A stretch of DNA of 64,000 nt from Chloroflexota bacterium. Its GTDB lineage: Bacteria > Chloroflexota > Anaerolineae > Anaerolineales > Villigracilaceae. A program made the translations under genes and the position numbers. The notes beneath the pieces are model-generated. The model ran no database searches. It saw nothing but the letters and a program-made list of their open reading frames with translations, and was not told the DNA's origin. Where the stretch lies: NCBI GenBank assembly GCA_016234495.1, contig JACRBI010000040.1, forward strand, positions 186,001 through 250,000. Direction: 5' to 3'. Positions 34,643 through 43,159 of this stretch are shown here, one piece after another (positions within the stretch are counted from its first letter, which is position 1; each line of letters starts with the position of its first letter).

Positions 34643-35656
34643 TTATTTTATTTCGGAAAACATTTCCGCGCACCAGAGCGGATACTCGCCGCCTGTGCCA
34701 TCGTCCTGCATATCCCACCAGGCAGAAAGGACAGCATGAGCCGTTGCCCAGTTAAGGATGGATTCCTGATCCCAGCCCAATCTCTCCGCGAGGATGCTCA
34801 TCCGCCTCTTTGTCTGCGCCTTGAACCCTTCGATCGAACTCAGGGCAGGTCTGACTCCGTCCGAAAGGCTGCCCCACGGATTGATCATCAACGGACCGAT
34901 CTCGTAGCCCACAGGACCAACGACTCCCTTCGGGTCAATTGCCAGCCAGCCGCGGTCAGACAATAGGATATTGAAATGGTGAAAGTCGCCGTGAAGTAAT
35001 TGCAGAGGCATTGCATACATCGCCTCTGCAAGAAATGATTCCACGCCTTCCAAAAGTTTTTTCGGAAAGGGTCCCGTCCCGTCAAAATGCAGGCGGATTT
35101 TTTTCAAGGCGGCGAACCAATCTGACAGTTTAATGAAGTTGTTATCCACGGGTGCATCCCGCCAAAGATGAGACATCACATTCACGGCAATGTGTGTGCG
35201 CTCATCGTCATTCTCCAATTCAGACAGCATCTTTCCGGGTTTGAGTCTTTCCAGCAATAAAAATCCACGTCCTTCATCACAGTCAACTAAACGGCAAGCG
35301 CCGTCTCCGTTGAATAGTTTTAACGCTTCCATTTCACTGGTCAATTCCGGGTTGGGCACGCCAATTTTGAGGATGACATTATGATCATATGTCTCTCTGA
35401 GGGAGCGCAGCGACCGAAGAGTCTTTTTATCATTACCATCAAGACCCTTCGCTTCGCTCAGGGTGACATTGCTTTGTTTCGCAAACGCCACAAAGTTATA
35501 AGACAGATTCGGAACAGGCTGCACTTCAAAAAGTCCCCATCGTTGAGAAGCCTCGTTAATCAATCGTGGGAGGTTGGCGAGAAATTCTCCTCCTTCTTCT
35601 TCAAAAGAGTTTTGGATGTTTTTGATGAAATCAAGGGGCAGGTTTAACTCATCCAT
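34643..35656 (-). CDS. Aminoglycoside/hydroxyurea antibiotic-resistance-type kinase (APH(6)-like)
   Basis: ATG 35656 with AAAGGAAA nine bases ahead gives 337 residues. The motif LLHGDFHHFNILLSDRGWLAIDPKGVVGPVGYEIG (broken by positions, His-Gly-Asp...His...Asn, then Asp) is the APH catalytic loop. The DPKG form is typical of the streptomycin-6-phosphotransferase / hydroxyurea group (PF04655). It would phosphorylate a small hydroxyl substrate with ATP. Real resistance is not proven, as many such genes have housekeeping roles. Two in-frame repeat-element-like inserts are visible (about 34819-34850 and 35391-35480). It precedes the ABC exporter genes. Confidence 0.8.
   Translation of the reverse strand: MDELNLPLDFIKNIQNSFEEEGGEFLANLPRLINEASQRWGLFEVQPVPNLSYNFVAFAKQSNVTLSEAKGLDGNDKKTLRSLRSLRETYDHNVILKIGVPNPELTSEMEALKLFNGDGACRLVDCDEGRGFLLLERLKPGKMLSELENDDERTHIAVNVMSHLWRDAPVDNNFIKLSDWFAALKKIRLHFDGTGPFPKKLLEGVESFLAEAMYAMPLQLLHGDFHHFNILLSDRGWLAIDPKGVVGPVGYEIGPLMINPWGSLSDGVRPALSSIEGFKAQTKRRMSILAERLGWDQESILNWATAHAVLSAWWDMQDDGTGGEYPLWCAEMFSEIK
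34819..34850 (-). repeat. Small repeat-element-like insert inside APH-like gene (copy 2)
   Basis: GAACCCTTCGATCGAACTCAGGGCAGGTC resembles the CCCTGAGCNNNGCGAAGGG family of short dispersed palindromes seen in many environmental genomes. It is read in frame as PALSSIEGFKAQ. Confidence 0.5.
35391..35480 (-). repeat. Small repeat-element-like insert inside APH-like gene (copy 1)
   Basis: CTCTGAGGGAGCGCAGCGACCGAAGAGTC and, 20 bases on, AAGACCCTTCGCTTCGCTCAGGGTGACAT form two imperfect palindromic arms of the dispersed GAGCGAAGCGAAGGG type. It is read in frame on the minus strand as part of a charged stretch (LSEAKGLDGNDKKTLRSLRS), an unusual insertion for an APH fold. Confidence 0.6.
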
Positions 35657-35741
35657 TAAAACATTTCCTTTCAAGGTTTTCATTGTAGTATCATCCATCC
35701 AATTCAACAACAACCTGCCAACTTTCAAACCTTCAACCCCT

Positions 35742-36806
35742 ATGATAAAACTCCCCGGCTTAATTGACCCCCATGTCCACATGCGCGAACCCGGCGCAAC
35801 CCACAAGGAAGACTTCGACTCGGGCACATCCGCTGCGCTGGCAGGCGGATTCACCATCGTGCTGACCATGCCCAACACCAAGCCTCCCATCTTCGACGCA
35901 GAGACACTTGACCTCGCTCTGGATTCCGCCAAACAAAAAGCCCGCTGCGACTATGCCCAGTTCATCGGAGCTGGCCCCAACAATGCGGACAAGGCCGCAT
36001 CGCTGGCAGGGAAAGCGGCCGGGCTAAAGATGTACCTAGACTCCACCTTTGGGGAACTCCGCCTCGACGACATGACCTTGTGGCAGCCGCACTTTGAAAA
36101 ATACCCGAAAAATTATCCCATCGTGGCACACTCTGAAAGCCGCAGCATGGCTGCCGCAATATTATTCGCCGCCATATATGACCGACCAGTCCATATTGCG
36201 CATATCTCGCTAAAAGAAGAAGTCCTGCTCATTAAAGCCGCCAAAGAGCGCGGGATTAAAGTGACCTGTGAGGTCTGTCCGCATCATTTATTTCTGACCA
36301 AGGATGATATTCCATCGATCGCGCACGGGCATCCTGGTCGTGGAGAAGTCCGCCCGCGGCTGGCAACAAAAGAGGATGTGGATGCCCTGTGGACAAATTT
36401 GGATGTCATTGACTGCTTCGCCACCGACCACGCACCGCACACGCTGGAGGAAAAGGATTCAGACAATCCGCCGCCCGGCTTCCCCGGGCTGGAGACAGCT
36501 CTGCCATTGCTCCTGACCGCCGTATCAGAATCGCGCCTCACACTGACTGATATTATCGAGAAAATGCACACCAACCCTAAGAAGATTTTCAATCTGCCCG
36601 ACCAGCCTGAAACCTGGGTCGAGGTGGATGAAAAGGCTTCCTACGAAATAAAAGCAGCGGATCAATTTACACGCTGTAAATGGACTCCGTTTGAAGGCTG
36701 GCAGGTGAGAGGAAGAATCCGCAAGGTGTTTTTGCGCGGAGCGACAGCCTTTGAAGATGGGAAGATTCTCGCCCCGGCTGGGTATGGCAGGAATGTCAGG
36801 GGATAA
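35742..36806 (+). CDS. pyrC: Dihydroorotase (CAD-like type)
   Basis: This 354-residue protein starts at ATG 35742. DPHVHMREPGATHKED (metal-binding His pair), the candidate carboxylated lysine in AGLKMYLD, IVAHSES, VHIAHIS, CEVCPHHLFLTKDD and FATDHAPHTLEEK are all present. The order and wording match the dihydroorotase domain of animal CAD (recalled sequence) more than the short E. coli PyrC. It closes carbamoyl-aspartate to dihydroorotate. There is no ribosome site before the ATG. It is divergent from the APH-like gene by 85 bases and next to the putative origin. Confidence 0.93.
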   Translation: MIKLPGLIDPHVHMREPGATHKEDFDSGTSAALAGGFTIVLTMPNTKPPIFDAETLDLALDSAKQKARCDYAQFIGAGPNNADKAASLAGKAAGLKMYLDSTFGELRLDDMTLWQPHFEKYPKNYPIVAHSESRSMAAAILFAAIYDRPVHIAHISLKEEVLLIKAAKERGIKVTCEVCPHHLFLTKDDIPSIAHGHPGRGEVRPRLATKEDVDALWTNLDVIDCFATDHAPHTLEEKDSDNPPPGFPGLETALPLLLTAVSESRLTLTDIIEKMHTNPKKIFNLPDQPETWVEVDEKASYEIKAADQFTRCKWTPFEGWQVRGRIRKVFLRGATAFEDGKILAPAGYGRNVRG

Positions 36807-36979
36807 AAATCATGGCTCATCTGTAAAGGATGTAGCAGCCATCCGACATGGTGCAGAAATTCTTAACGCGAATGGCGCATGTCTGCATGTTTACTTTTGC
36901 TCGTTCCCGTAAAAATCGGAAGGGATTCAGCTTTCTACAGGAATTTTTGGAAATCTGCCTTTCTACTATCCGAAATATC
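36807..36979. other. Noncoding spacer after pyrC
   Basis: I see no gene or clear terminator between pyrC and the DnaA-box cluster. It is ordinary-composition sequence with no clear box matches. Confidence 0.5.
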
Positions 36980-37400
36980 TTATCACCCTCCCACATTTAG
37001 GGGTCGTTGTTCAGACAAGTGTTTCGGTAAAACAACCAATCTGTGGATAAGTGCGTCTAATCTGTGGAGAACTACCCTCACCTGTGGACAATATGTACAA
37101 TTGTTCCAAAAATGGTGTTATTTTCCCTAAAACAATACCCCCATATATGGGGGCTAATAATAGGCTCAGCCAACATATGGAAAACGTAAAATTGCGTGGA
37201 TAAACGTAGTTTTTTGTGGATAAGTTGTCCAAGTTATTTCCACAGGGAGAGAATGACAGGAAACCGGAGCCAGCCTAAGGTATGGCGCGAAGCGGGTTTA
37301 CATCCCCACCTGTGGTGTTAAGATAGTTTTATCCACACTATCCACAAGTCCTACTACTATTACGAATCCATATAAATATATATACACTACTTGAATCTAT
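36980..37400. other. Candidate chromosomal replication origin (oriC)
   Basis: A 660-base noncoding stretch lies between pyrC and spoVS. DnaA-box-like 9-mers: TGTGGATAA (37042-37050), TGTGGAGAA (37063-37071), TGTGGACAA (37083-37091), CGTGGATAA (37196-37204), TGTGGATAA (37215-37223), ATTTCCACA (37236-37244), TTATCCACA (37329-37337) and CTATCCACA (37338-37346). The last two abut. Four bases later is CTA-CTA-CTA-TTA (37351-37362), which on the other strand reads 3'-GAT GAT GAT AAT-5', the DnaA-trio pattern. An AT-rich run (ccatataaatatatatacac, about 37367-37387) follows. Box pair, trio and AT-rich stretch are the layout of a basal unwinding system. dnaA itself is not in the window. Confidence 0.8.
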
Positions 37401-37419
37401 TAAAGGTATCCTGTACAAT
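37391..37419 (+). promoter_or_regulatory. Promoter of the spoVS-like gene
   Basis: TTGAAT (37391-37396), a 17-base spacer and TACAAT (37414-37419) precede GGGAGG and ATG 37465. Transcription would start near 37426, just outside the putative origin. Confidence 0.65.
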
Positions 37420-37464
37420 TCAATAAAAGTGCGTTCCCTTCTTTATCAACCTTGGGAGGTTGCC

Positions 37465-37725
37465 ATGGATATAATCAAAGTTTCAGCCAACTCCCGTACC
37501 TCTGCAGTTGCCGGGGCGATCGCTGGTGTGGTCCGTGAACATAAACGTGCTGAAGTTCAAGCCATTGGAGCTGGAGCCGTAAACCAGGCGTTGAAGGCTT
37601 TGGTGCTCGCCACTGGCTACCTGAAAGCAGACGGTGTGGATGTAGTCTGCGTCCCTGAGTTTGTGGAAGTGCAAATCGATGATAAGGTGCGGACTGCCAT
37701 AAAAATGGTGGTTGAGCCGCGTTAG
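37465..37725 (+). CDS. spoVS: Stage V sporulation protein S-like (SpoVS)
   Basis: Start ATG 37465 with GGGAGG seven bases ahead gives 86 residues, the exact usual SpoVS length. The whole sequence fits: IIKVSANSRTSAVAGAIAGV at the start, VQAIGAGAVNQALKAL in the middle, and IDDKVRTAIKMVVEPR at the end. The family has an Alba-like fold and may bind nucleic acid. SpoVS is also common in non-sporulating Chloroflexota and thermophiles, so the name does not imply sporulation here. It stands directly beside the putative origin. Confidence 0.95.
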   Translation: MDIIKVSANSRTSAVAGAIAGVVREHKRAEVQAIGAGAVNQALKALVLATGYLKADGVDVVCVPEFVEVQIDDKVRTAIKMVVEPR

Positions 37726-37767
37726 TGAATGACCTTATTTTCATAGACAATCGAACGCAGGGTGGCT

Positions 37768-37773
37768 TATAAT
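37768..37773 (+). promoter_or_regulatory. -10 element for the lamin-tail-domain surface protein
   Basis: GCTTATAATC lies about 80 bases before ATG 37854, giving the gene a leader of about 75 bases. No good ribosome site precedes the ATG. Confidence 0.4.
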
Positions 37774-37853
37774 CTTTGTTGTGGATATTGCGCTCCGCGC
37801 GTAACGTTGAATTGGTTCACGTGCCAGGCAGAATCCACACTTTATTATTTCCT

Positions 37854-40800
37854 ATGACCCGGTTAAAGAGTTTTTCCCGTTTCCTCCTTGTACCTGCCTT
37901 GCTGATCAGCCTGCTGGCAGGGATTTCCGCGCCTGCTTTTGTGAACGCCGCGCCAAAGCTACAAGTGGCGACGAGTATCGTGATTAGCGAGTTTAGGACA
38001 ACAGGTCCAAATGGCGGGAGTGACGAGTTCATAGAGCTTTACAATCCGACAAATTCAGAAATCGACCTCAGTGGCTGGAAACTAAAAAAATCTGCAGATT
38101 GCGGAGCCGCTTCAGCAACGCCTTTATATACCTTTTTAGCTGGAACCTCTCTCGCATCCGGTCAGCATCTTTTAGTTAAAGGCTCCAATTTTTCAGGGGT
38201 TTTTGATTTCTCTGCCACATTAAGTATTGCGGATACAGGCGGGATTGCGGTCACAAACGCGGCGGACATTCTCGTGGATGCGGTGGGAATGTGTAATACA
38301 ACTGAGTTTGTGGAAGGAAATAGTTTAAATCCTTTATCTGGAACTGCAAACCAGAGTTATGAACGAAAAGATAATGGATGTACCGATGCCGATAATAATT
38401 CCACTGATTTTATTTGGAATCAAACGTCAAGCAACCCACAGAATTTGGAGGTTCTTCCCGTCCCATGCCTTGGCGTTACAAACGTCACCGCAGATATTTC
38501 GGCGGATGGCACGCACACTACAACTGTAAATCCCCTTATTCCGATCACAGTAACATTTAGCAACAACGTGGATGTTACCGGCGCACCTCAACTCCTGCTG
38601 GAAACCGGGACTACAGATAGAAGCGCAGTCTACGCAAGCGGGAGCGGCACCAACACGCTGACATTCAACTACACCGTGCAGACAAATGATGTTTCCAGTG
38701 ATCTGGATTATGTAAGCACCACTTCATTGTCTCTGAACGGCGGTACGATAATCGGCGCGGTGGGAAATGCCAATTTGACCTTACCAAGCCCGGGAACGAC
38801 AGGTTCTCTTGGCGCGAATAGAAACATAATTATTGATAATCAAATTATTCCAAGTACGATTTCTTTCAAACGCCAGGACCCGCTTTCGATTAATACAAAT
38901 GCGAACAGCATCATATTTCGCGTCACTTTTAGCGAGGCAGTACTTAATGTAGATGCGGCTGACTTCACCATAAGTGGCGCTTCTGGAACAATTGCTGTCG
39001 CTCCAGTGAACACCAGCACCTACGATGTGACTATCTCCAACGGAAATCTTGCAAATTTAAACGGTAATGTCGGCTTGAATTTGAGCGGAACACAAAACAT
39101 CACAGATGCAGTCCTTAATTCTTTGCCTGCCACAGAACCGGCGACTGATGAATTTTATACACTGGATAATTTCAGCCCGTCCGTGGCGATTAATCAAGCA
39201 GCAGGACAGGTCGATCCCGCCAATACAACACCGGTAAACTTTACTGTCGAGTTCGATGAGCCAATTGATGTCAGTACTTTTACATCCTCCGTCATTACCC
39301 AGACAGGAATTGCATCATCTCTGGTGACCTGGAGTATTACAGACATTTCAGTTGACCACACAGTCTTTACCCTCTCCGCGACATCTGTGGCTGACACTGG
39401 AGATTATTTACAGCCATCCATTGCTGTCGGAAAAGTGAAAGACCTTGCAGGTAATGGCAACAATGCCAGCACAAGCACAAACTTAGATTCTAGTAGGGTG
39501 TTCTATAACGACAACGTCTCCCCAACTGTAACCATAAACCAGTCCTCCACTCAAACCGACCCGACAGGTATATTGCCGGTTAAATTCACCGTTGTATTTT
39601 CCGAACCCATCATTGCCAGCATCTTCACCCCGTCAGACATCACTCAAAGCGGCACAGCGACTGGAATTACCTGGAGCATTGCCGATTCAGGCGACCACAA
39701 GACCTTTACCCTATCTGCGACTGCGGTGACCGGCAGAGGAACCTTGATTCCATCCATTGCCGCAAACCGGGTGACGGATTTTGTCGGTAACAACAATACC
39801 GCCAGCACAAGCGCCGATAACACTGTAACTTATGAAACCACCGCGCCGACGGTGACCGTGAATCAAGCTGTTGGTCAGGCAGACCCGACGAGCGCGCTGC
39901 CGATCAACTTCACGGTTGTATTCTCTGAACCGATCGTTGTCAGCACATTTACAACGGCGGATATCTCCCAAACAGGGACGGCAACCGGAGTCACATGGAA
40001 CATCGTGGACTCGGGCAATCACATGACCTTTACCCTGTCAGCTTCGTCATTGACAGGCAGCGGCACTCTGATCCCATCCATTTCCTCCAACAAAGTGACA
40101 GACCTGGCTGGCAATAACAATCAGGCGAGTACCAGCACCGATAATATAGTTACGAACACAGGGATATTTCCCACCCCCACGAAAACTGCCACCCCCACGC
40201 GGACAGTATCTCCGACTTCAACCACGGTTGCGACTCTTACCCTCCTAATCAATGAAGTTGCCTGGGGTGGTACAACGTCTTCATCCGAGGATGAGTGGAT
40301 AGAACTTTATAATCCAGGAACAGCCGATATTGATTTGCGGAATTATGTCCTCAAAACAGATAGTGATAATGTTAGAATTTCATGGGATGTAACTGATGAG
40401 GATTTTGTTATTGAAGCAGGTACTTATTACTTGATAGAAAAAGGGGCAGATGATTTTGCGGTTAGTGATATTCATTACGATAAATATTTTACAGGCAATA
40501 TTATCGATGCCAACGAAACTTTACGTTTGATCCATATCCCAACTAACCAATTGGTAGATATTGTTAACGCTGACGGAGGGGCATGGCCCGCTGGTTTTCC
40601 AATCACAATTGGCACTACAACCATCAAAGCTAGCATGGAACGCTACGGCACGCGGCAGGATGGACCCGCTTCATGGGTGACCAACACCGGCGTGGTCAAG
40701 AATGGTTTGGATGCAGGTTTTCCAAACGGATGTACGATAACAGGCACCACCTGTACCACGGCCCCGCGCGCCATCAATGGCACTCCAAGACAGGCAAATT

Positions 40801-41537
40801 GGGCCAGCATCGTCACGGTAACACCCTCCCGTACACCCACTGCCACCAGCAGGGCGCCCACCCCCTTCCGCTCAGCGACCCCGGCCGTCCGCCTTGTTGG
40901 ACGCCCCATCATCAATGAATTCCTCGCCCGCCCCGGCTTTGACTGGAACCAGGACGGCAAGGTGGATGTCTTCGATGAATTCATCGAGATCAAGAATGTC
41001 GGTCCTGTGGATATCAGCCTCAGCGGCTGGCGGCTGGACGACGAAGCCAACATCGGCTCGAACCCGTTTACATTGCCCAACATCATTCTGAAACCATTCG
41101 AGCGCATTGTATTCTATGGGCTTGCAACCAACATCCTGCTCAGCGACGGCGGCGACACCGTGCGCCTGCTCAACCCAAGCGGGCAGATCTACGACTCCTA
41201 TACCTACCCTGTTGCCAAGACCGAAGACCAATCCATCTGCCGCCTGCCTGACGGAGACAACAACGATTTTGGATTTGGCGAATGGTTCACTGATTGCATT
41301 CCCACGCCCAACATCGTCAACACGCGCGAGGGCACTGTCCCATCCGCGCCCGGCGGTGAAACTTTCGAACCCGCCATCTGCCCCCTGCCCGATACCCTCC
41401 CCGCAGATTTTCTCTTTGCCGAGTGCCGCGGTTACGGCTCAAACATTTGGAACACATTCTATTGGGATCAGCCCGGCTGGCAGGGCGAGCAATACGTCCC
41501 TGAAAATATGAGCAAGTGGGAAACGTTTGTCAAGTAA
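37854..41537 (+). CDS. Large secreted protein with three lamin-tail domains and Ig-like repeats
   Basis: From ATG 37854 this is 1227 residues with a signal peptide (about 1-33, ending VNA-AP). Lamin-tail domain (LTD) 1 begins SIVISEFRTTGPNGGSDEF. Four Ig-like units follow, of which three carry the TDPT...LPVxFTVxFSEPI wording. A PTPTKTATPTRT linker leads to LTD 2 (LLINEVAWGGTTSSSEDEW), then a second Thr/Pro linker (TPSRTPTATSRAPTP), then LTD 3 (PIINEFLARPGFDWNQDG, with a DxNxDGxxD calcium-loop-like stretch). LTDs occur in bacterial surface and extracellular enzymes and may bind cell wall or DNA. No enzyme domain is seen, so it may be an adhesin or surface scaffold. Confidence 0.85.
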   Translation: MTRLKSFSRFLLVPALLISLLAGISAPAFVNAAPKLQVATSIVISEFRTTGPNGGSDEFIELYNPTNSEIDLSGWKLKKSADCGAASATPLYTFLAGTSLASGQHLLVKGSNFSGVFDFSATLSIADTGGIAVTNAADILVDAVGMCNTTEFVEGNSLNPLSGTANQSYERKDNGCTDADNNSTDFIWNQTSSNPQNLEVLPVPCLGVTNVTADISADGTHTTTVNPLIPITVTFSNNVDVTGAPQLLLETGTTDRSAVYASGSGTNTLTFNYTVQTNDVSSDLDYVSTTSLSLNGGTIIGAVGNANLTLPSPGTTGSLGANRNIIIDNQIIPSTISFKRQDPLSINTNANSIIFRVTFSEAVLNVDAADFTISGASGTIAVAPVNTSTYDVTISNGNLANLNGNVGLNLSGTQNITDAVLNSLPATEPATDEFYTLDNFSPSVAINQAAGQVDPANTTPVNFTVEFDEPIDVSTFTSSVITQTGIASSLVTWSITDISVDHTVFTLSATSVADTGDYLQPSIAVGKVKDLAGNGNNASTSTNLDSSRVFYNDNVSPTVTINQSSTQTDPTGILPVKFTVVFSEPIIASIFTPSDITQSGTATGITWSIADSGDHKTFTLSATAVTGRGTLIPSIAANRVTDFVGNNNTASTSADNTVTYETTAPTVTVNQAVGQADPTSALPINFTVVFSEPIVVSTFTTADISQTGTATGVTWNIVDSGNHMTFTLSASSLTGSGTLIPSISSNKVTDLAGNNNQASTSTDNIVTNTGIFPTPTKTATPTRTVSPTSTTVATLTLLINEVAWGGTTSSSEDEWIELYNPGTADIDLRNYVLKTDSDNVRISWDVTDEDFVIEAGTYYLIEKGADDFAVSDIHYDKYFTGNIIDANETLRLIHIPTNQLVDIVNADGGAWPAGFPITIGTTTIKASMERYGTRQDGPASWVTNTGVVKNGLDAGFPNGCTITGTTCTTAPRAINGTPRQANWASIVTVTPSRTPTATSRAPTPFRSATPAVRLVGRPIINEFLARPGFDWNQDGKVDVFDEFIEIKNVGPVDISLSGWRLDDEANIGSNPFTLPNIILKPFERIVFYGLATNILLSDGGDTVRLLNPSGQIYDSYTYPVAKTEDQSICRLPDGDNNDFGFGEWFTDCIPTPNIVNTREGTVPSAPGGETFEPAICPLPDTLPADFLFAECRGYGSNIWNTFYWDQPGWQGEQYVPENMSKWETFVK
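39180..40150 (+). repeat. Tandem Ig-like units within the surface protein gene
   Basis: Units starting near 39187, 39535 and 39850 share amino-acid blocks (VxINQ...DPT..LPV.FTVVFSEPI, ITQxGTATG(I/V)TW, DSGxHxTFTLSA, LIPSI...VTD..GN). DNA identity is partial, so these are diverged duplications. Confidence 0.75.
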
Positions 41538-41543
41538 AATATA

Positions 41544-41572
41544 GACCCTAAAGGTTTCAAACCTTTAGGGTC
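41544..41572 (+). terminator. Hairpin after the lamin-tail protein gene
   Basis: GACCCTAAAGGTTT and AACCTTTAGGGTC pair almost perfectly with a tiny loop just past the stop. The T-run after it is short. Confidence 0.75.
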
Positions 41573-41594
41573 TTACTTTGAATCAAGGAAACTC

Positions 41595-42434
41595 ATGGAA
41601 ACCTTTTTCTCTTTTTTGGAAAGAAGAGTCGACGACTGCTCCTCGCTTTTATGCATTGGACTCGACCCGCACATCCCCGACCTGAATGAACCAACCGCCG
41701 CATCTGCTCTGGACTTTTGCCTGACTCTGATAAAGCAGACAGCCCCCTACGCTGCGGCATTCAAACCCAACGCTGCGTTCTTCGAAGTCTTTGGCGCAGA
41801 AGGATGGACGGCGCTCAAGCAGGTCATCGAAGCCATCAGCGAAGAATCAAACCGATTGGGTTCGCGCATCCCGGTCATCCTGGATTCGAAGCGCGGAGAC
41901 ATTGCCTCAACCGCCGAAGCCTACTCCCAATCCGCATTTGAAACCCTCGGCGCAGACTGCATCACCTTGAATCCATATCTCGGGCATGACTCAGTCGAGC
42001 CGTTTATCAGCAATCCGGAGAAAGGTGTTTTTCTGCTCTGCAAAACATCCAACGCCGGGTCAATGGATTTGCAAAACCTGCTCGTCCTGCCGATGGGGTC
42101 AGATAGCCCGTCGCCGCTTTATATTTATGTCGCGCAGCTCGCGCAGCAATGGAACGTGAACAATAACATCGGTATCGTGGTCGGCGCGACTCACCCGCAA
42201 ATCATGGGCATGATTCGCGCCGCCGTGCCGGACTTGTGGTTCTTATCTCCCGGCGTTGGAGCGCAAGGCGGCGAGTTGGAATTGGCGTTGAAGTCGGGAT
42301 TGCGCAAAGACGGCAAAGGAATTTTGATCCCCGTTTCTCGCGGTATTTCCCGCGCCGCGAACCCTGCCAAAGCCGCCGCCGAATTCCGCGACCAAATTGT
42401 GAATATCAAACGCGACATCTTTGAACGCGGATAA
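41595..42434 (+). CDS. pyrF: Orotidine-5'-phosphate decarboxylase (type II)
   Basis: This 279-residue protein has the signature VILDSKRGDIASTAEAY (Lys-x-x-Asp active site), CIGLDPHIPDL at the start, ITLNPYLGHDSVEPF and FLSPGVGAQGGE near the end, the longer type II PyrF pattern. It decarboxylates OMP to UMP, the last step of pyrimidine synthesis. The next genes are pyrE and pyrD. Confidence 0.95.
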   Translation: METFFSFLERRVDDCSSLLCIGLDPHIPDLNEPTAASALDFCLTLIKQTAPYAAAFKPNAAFFEVFGAEGWTALKQVIEAISEESNRLGSRIPVILDSKRGDIASTAEAYSQSAFETLGADCITLNPYLGHDSVEPFISNPEKGVFLLCKTSNAGSMDLQNLLVLPMGSDSPSPLYIYVAQLAQQWNVNNNIGIVVGATHPQIMGMIRAAVPDLWFLSPGVGAQGGELELALKSGLRKDGKGILIPVSRGISRAANPAKAAAEFRDQIVNIKRDIFERG

Positions 42435-42516
42435 CACGAATGGGATGGATTACTTTAAAAAATATCCGCGAGTGTCCGTGTGATCCGTAAAATCCGTGTA
42501 CAGAAAAGGTAAAACC
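42435..42516. repeat. Recurring spacer words before pyrE
   Basis: The words GGATTACTTT, ATCCGCGAGTGTCCGTG, GATCCGTAAAATCCGTG belong to the same spacer family as 19546-19634. Pairing is weaker here. The pyrE ribosome site (AAAAGGTAAAACC) ends the spacer. Confidence 0.45.
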
Positions 42517-43122
42517 ATGACAAAACTCAATCCATCCCAATCCGCTCTTGCTGACGGACTGCTCAACGCAGGCTGCATAAAATTTGGGAGTTTTACTTTG
42601 AAGTCGGGACTCACTTCCCCGATCTACATTGACCTGCGCCGAATTATCTCCTTTCCAAAATTGCTTGAGCGAATTGGCGCGGCTTATTTGCCAATTCTCC
42701 AAAGCTTGAAATTTGAGCGGCTCGCAGGCTTGCCCTATGCTGCCATTCCCATTGCAACAGCAGTTTCATTGCAAGGTGACTATCCCATGATCTATCCGCG
42801 CAAGGAAGTGAAGACCTACGGCACAAAAGCCGAGATCGAGGGTGAGTTCAATGCCGGCGAAACAGCCCTCGTCATTGATGATCTCGCCACCACGGGCGGA
42901 AGTAAATTCGAAGCCATCGAAAAATTAACCGCAGTCGGGCTGGTTGTAAAAGACATCGTCGTTTTGGTAGACCGTCAATCCGGCGCGAAAGAATCTCTGG
43001 AACAGGCTGGTTACTCCATGCACGCTGTATTGACCATCACGCAATTGCTGGATTATTGGGAGGAAAATGGAAAAGTTGAAAAGGATAAGATTGAAGAGAC
43101 GAGACGATTTTTAGAACGTTAG
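42517..43122 (+). CDS. pyrE: Orotate phosphoribosyltransferase
   Basis: Start ATG 42517 with AAAAGG upstream gives 201 residues. GCIKFGSFTLKSGLTSPIYIDLR is the PyrE N-terminal block, MIYPRKEVKTYGTKAEIEG the flexible-loop region, and LVIDDLATTGGSKFEA the PRPP-binding signature. The enzyme joins orotate and PRPP to OMP, the substrate of PyrF just upstream. Confidence 0.95.
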   Translation: MTKLNPSQSALADGLLNAGCIKFGSFTLKSGLTSPIYIDLRRIISFPKLLERIGAAYLPILQSLKFERLAGLPYAAIPIATAVSLQGDYPMIYPRKEVKTYGTKAEIEGEFNAGETALVIDDLATTGGSKFEAIEKLTAVGLVVKDIVVLVDRQSGAKESLEQAGYSMHAVLTITQLLDYWEENGKVEKDKIEETRRFLER

Positions 43123-43159
43123 AATGATTACACGTTCAAACGTTTGGTGCCGAGTTTAT

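Noticed and set aside
37465-37725. SpoVS as proof of a spore former
   Set aside because: SpoVS occurs widely in non-sporulating bacteria, and no other sporulation gene is seen here.
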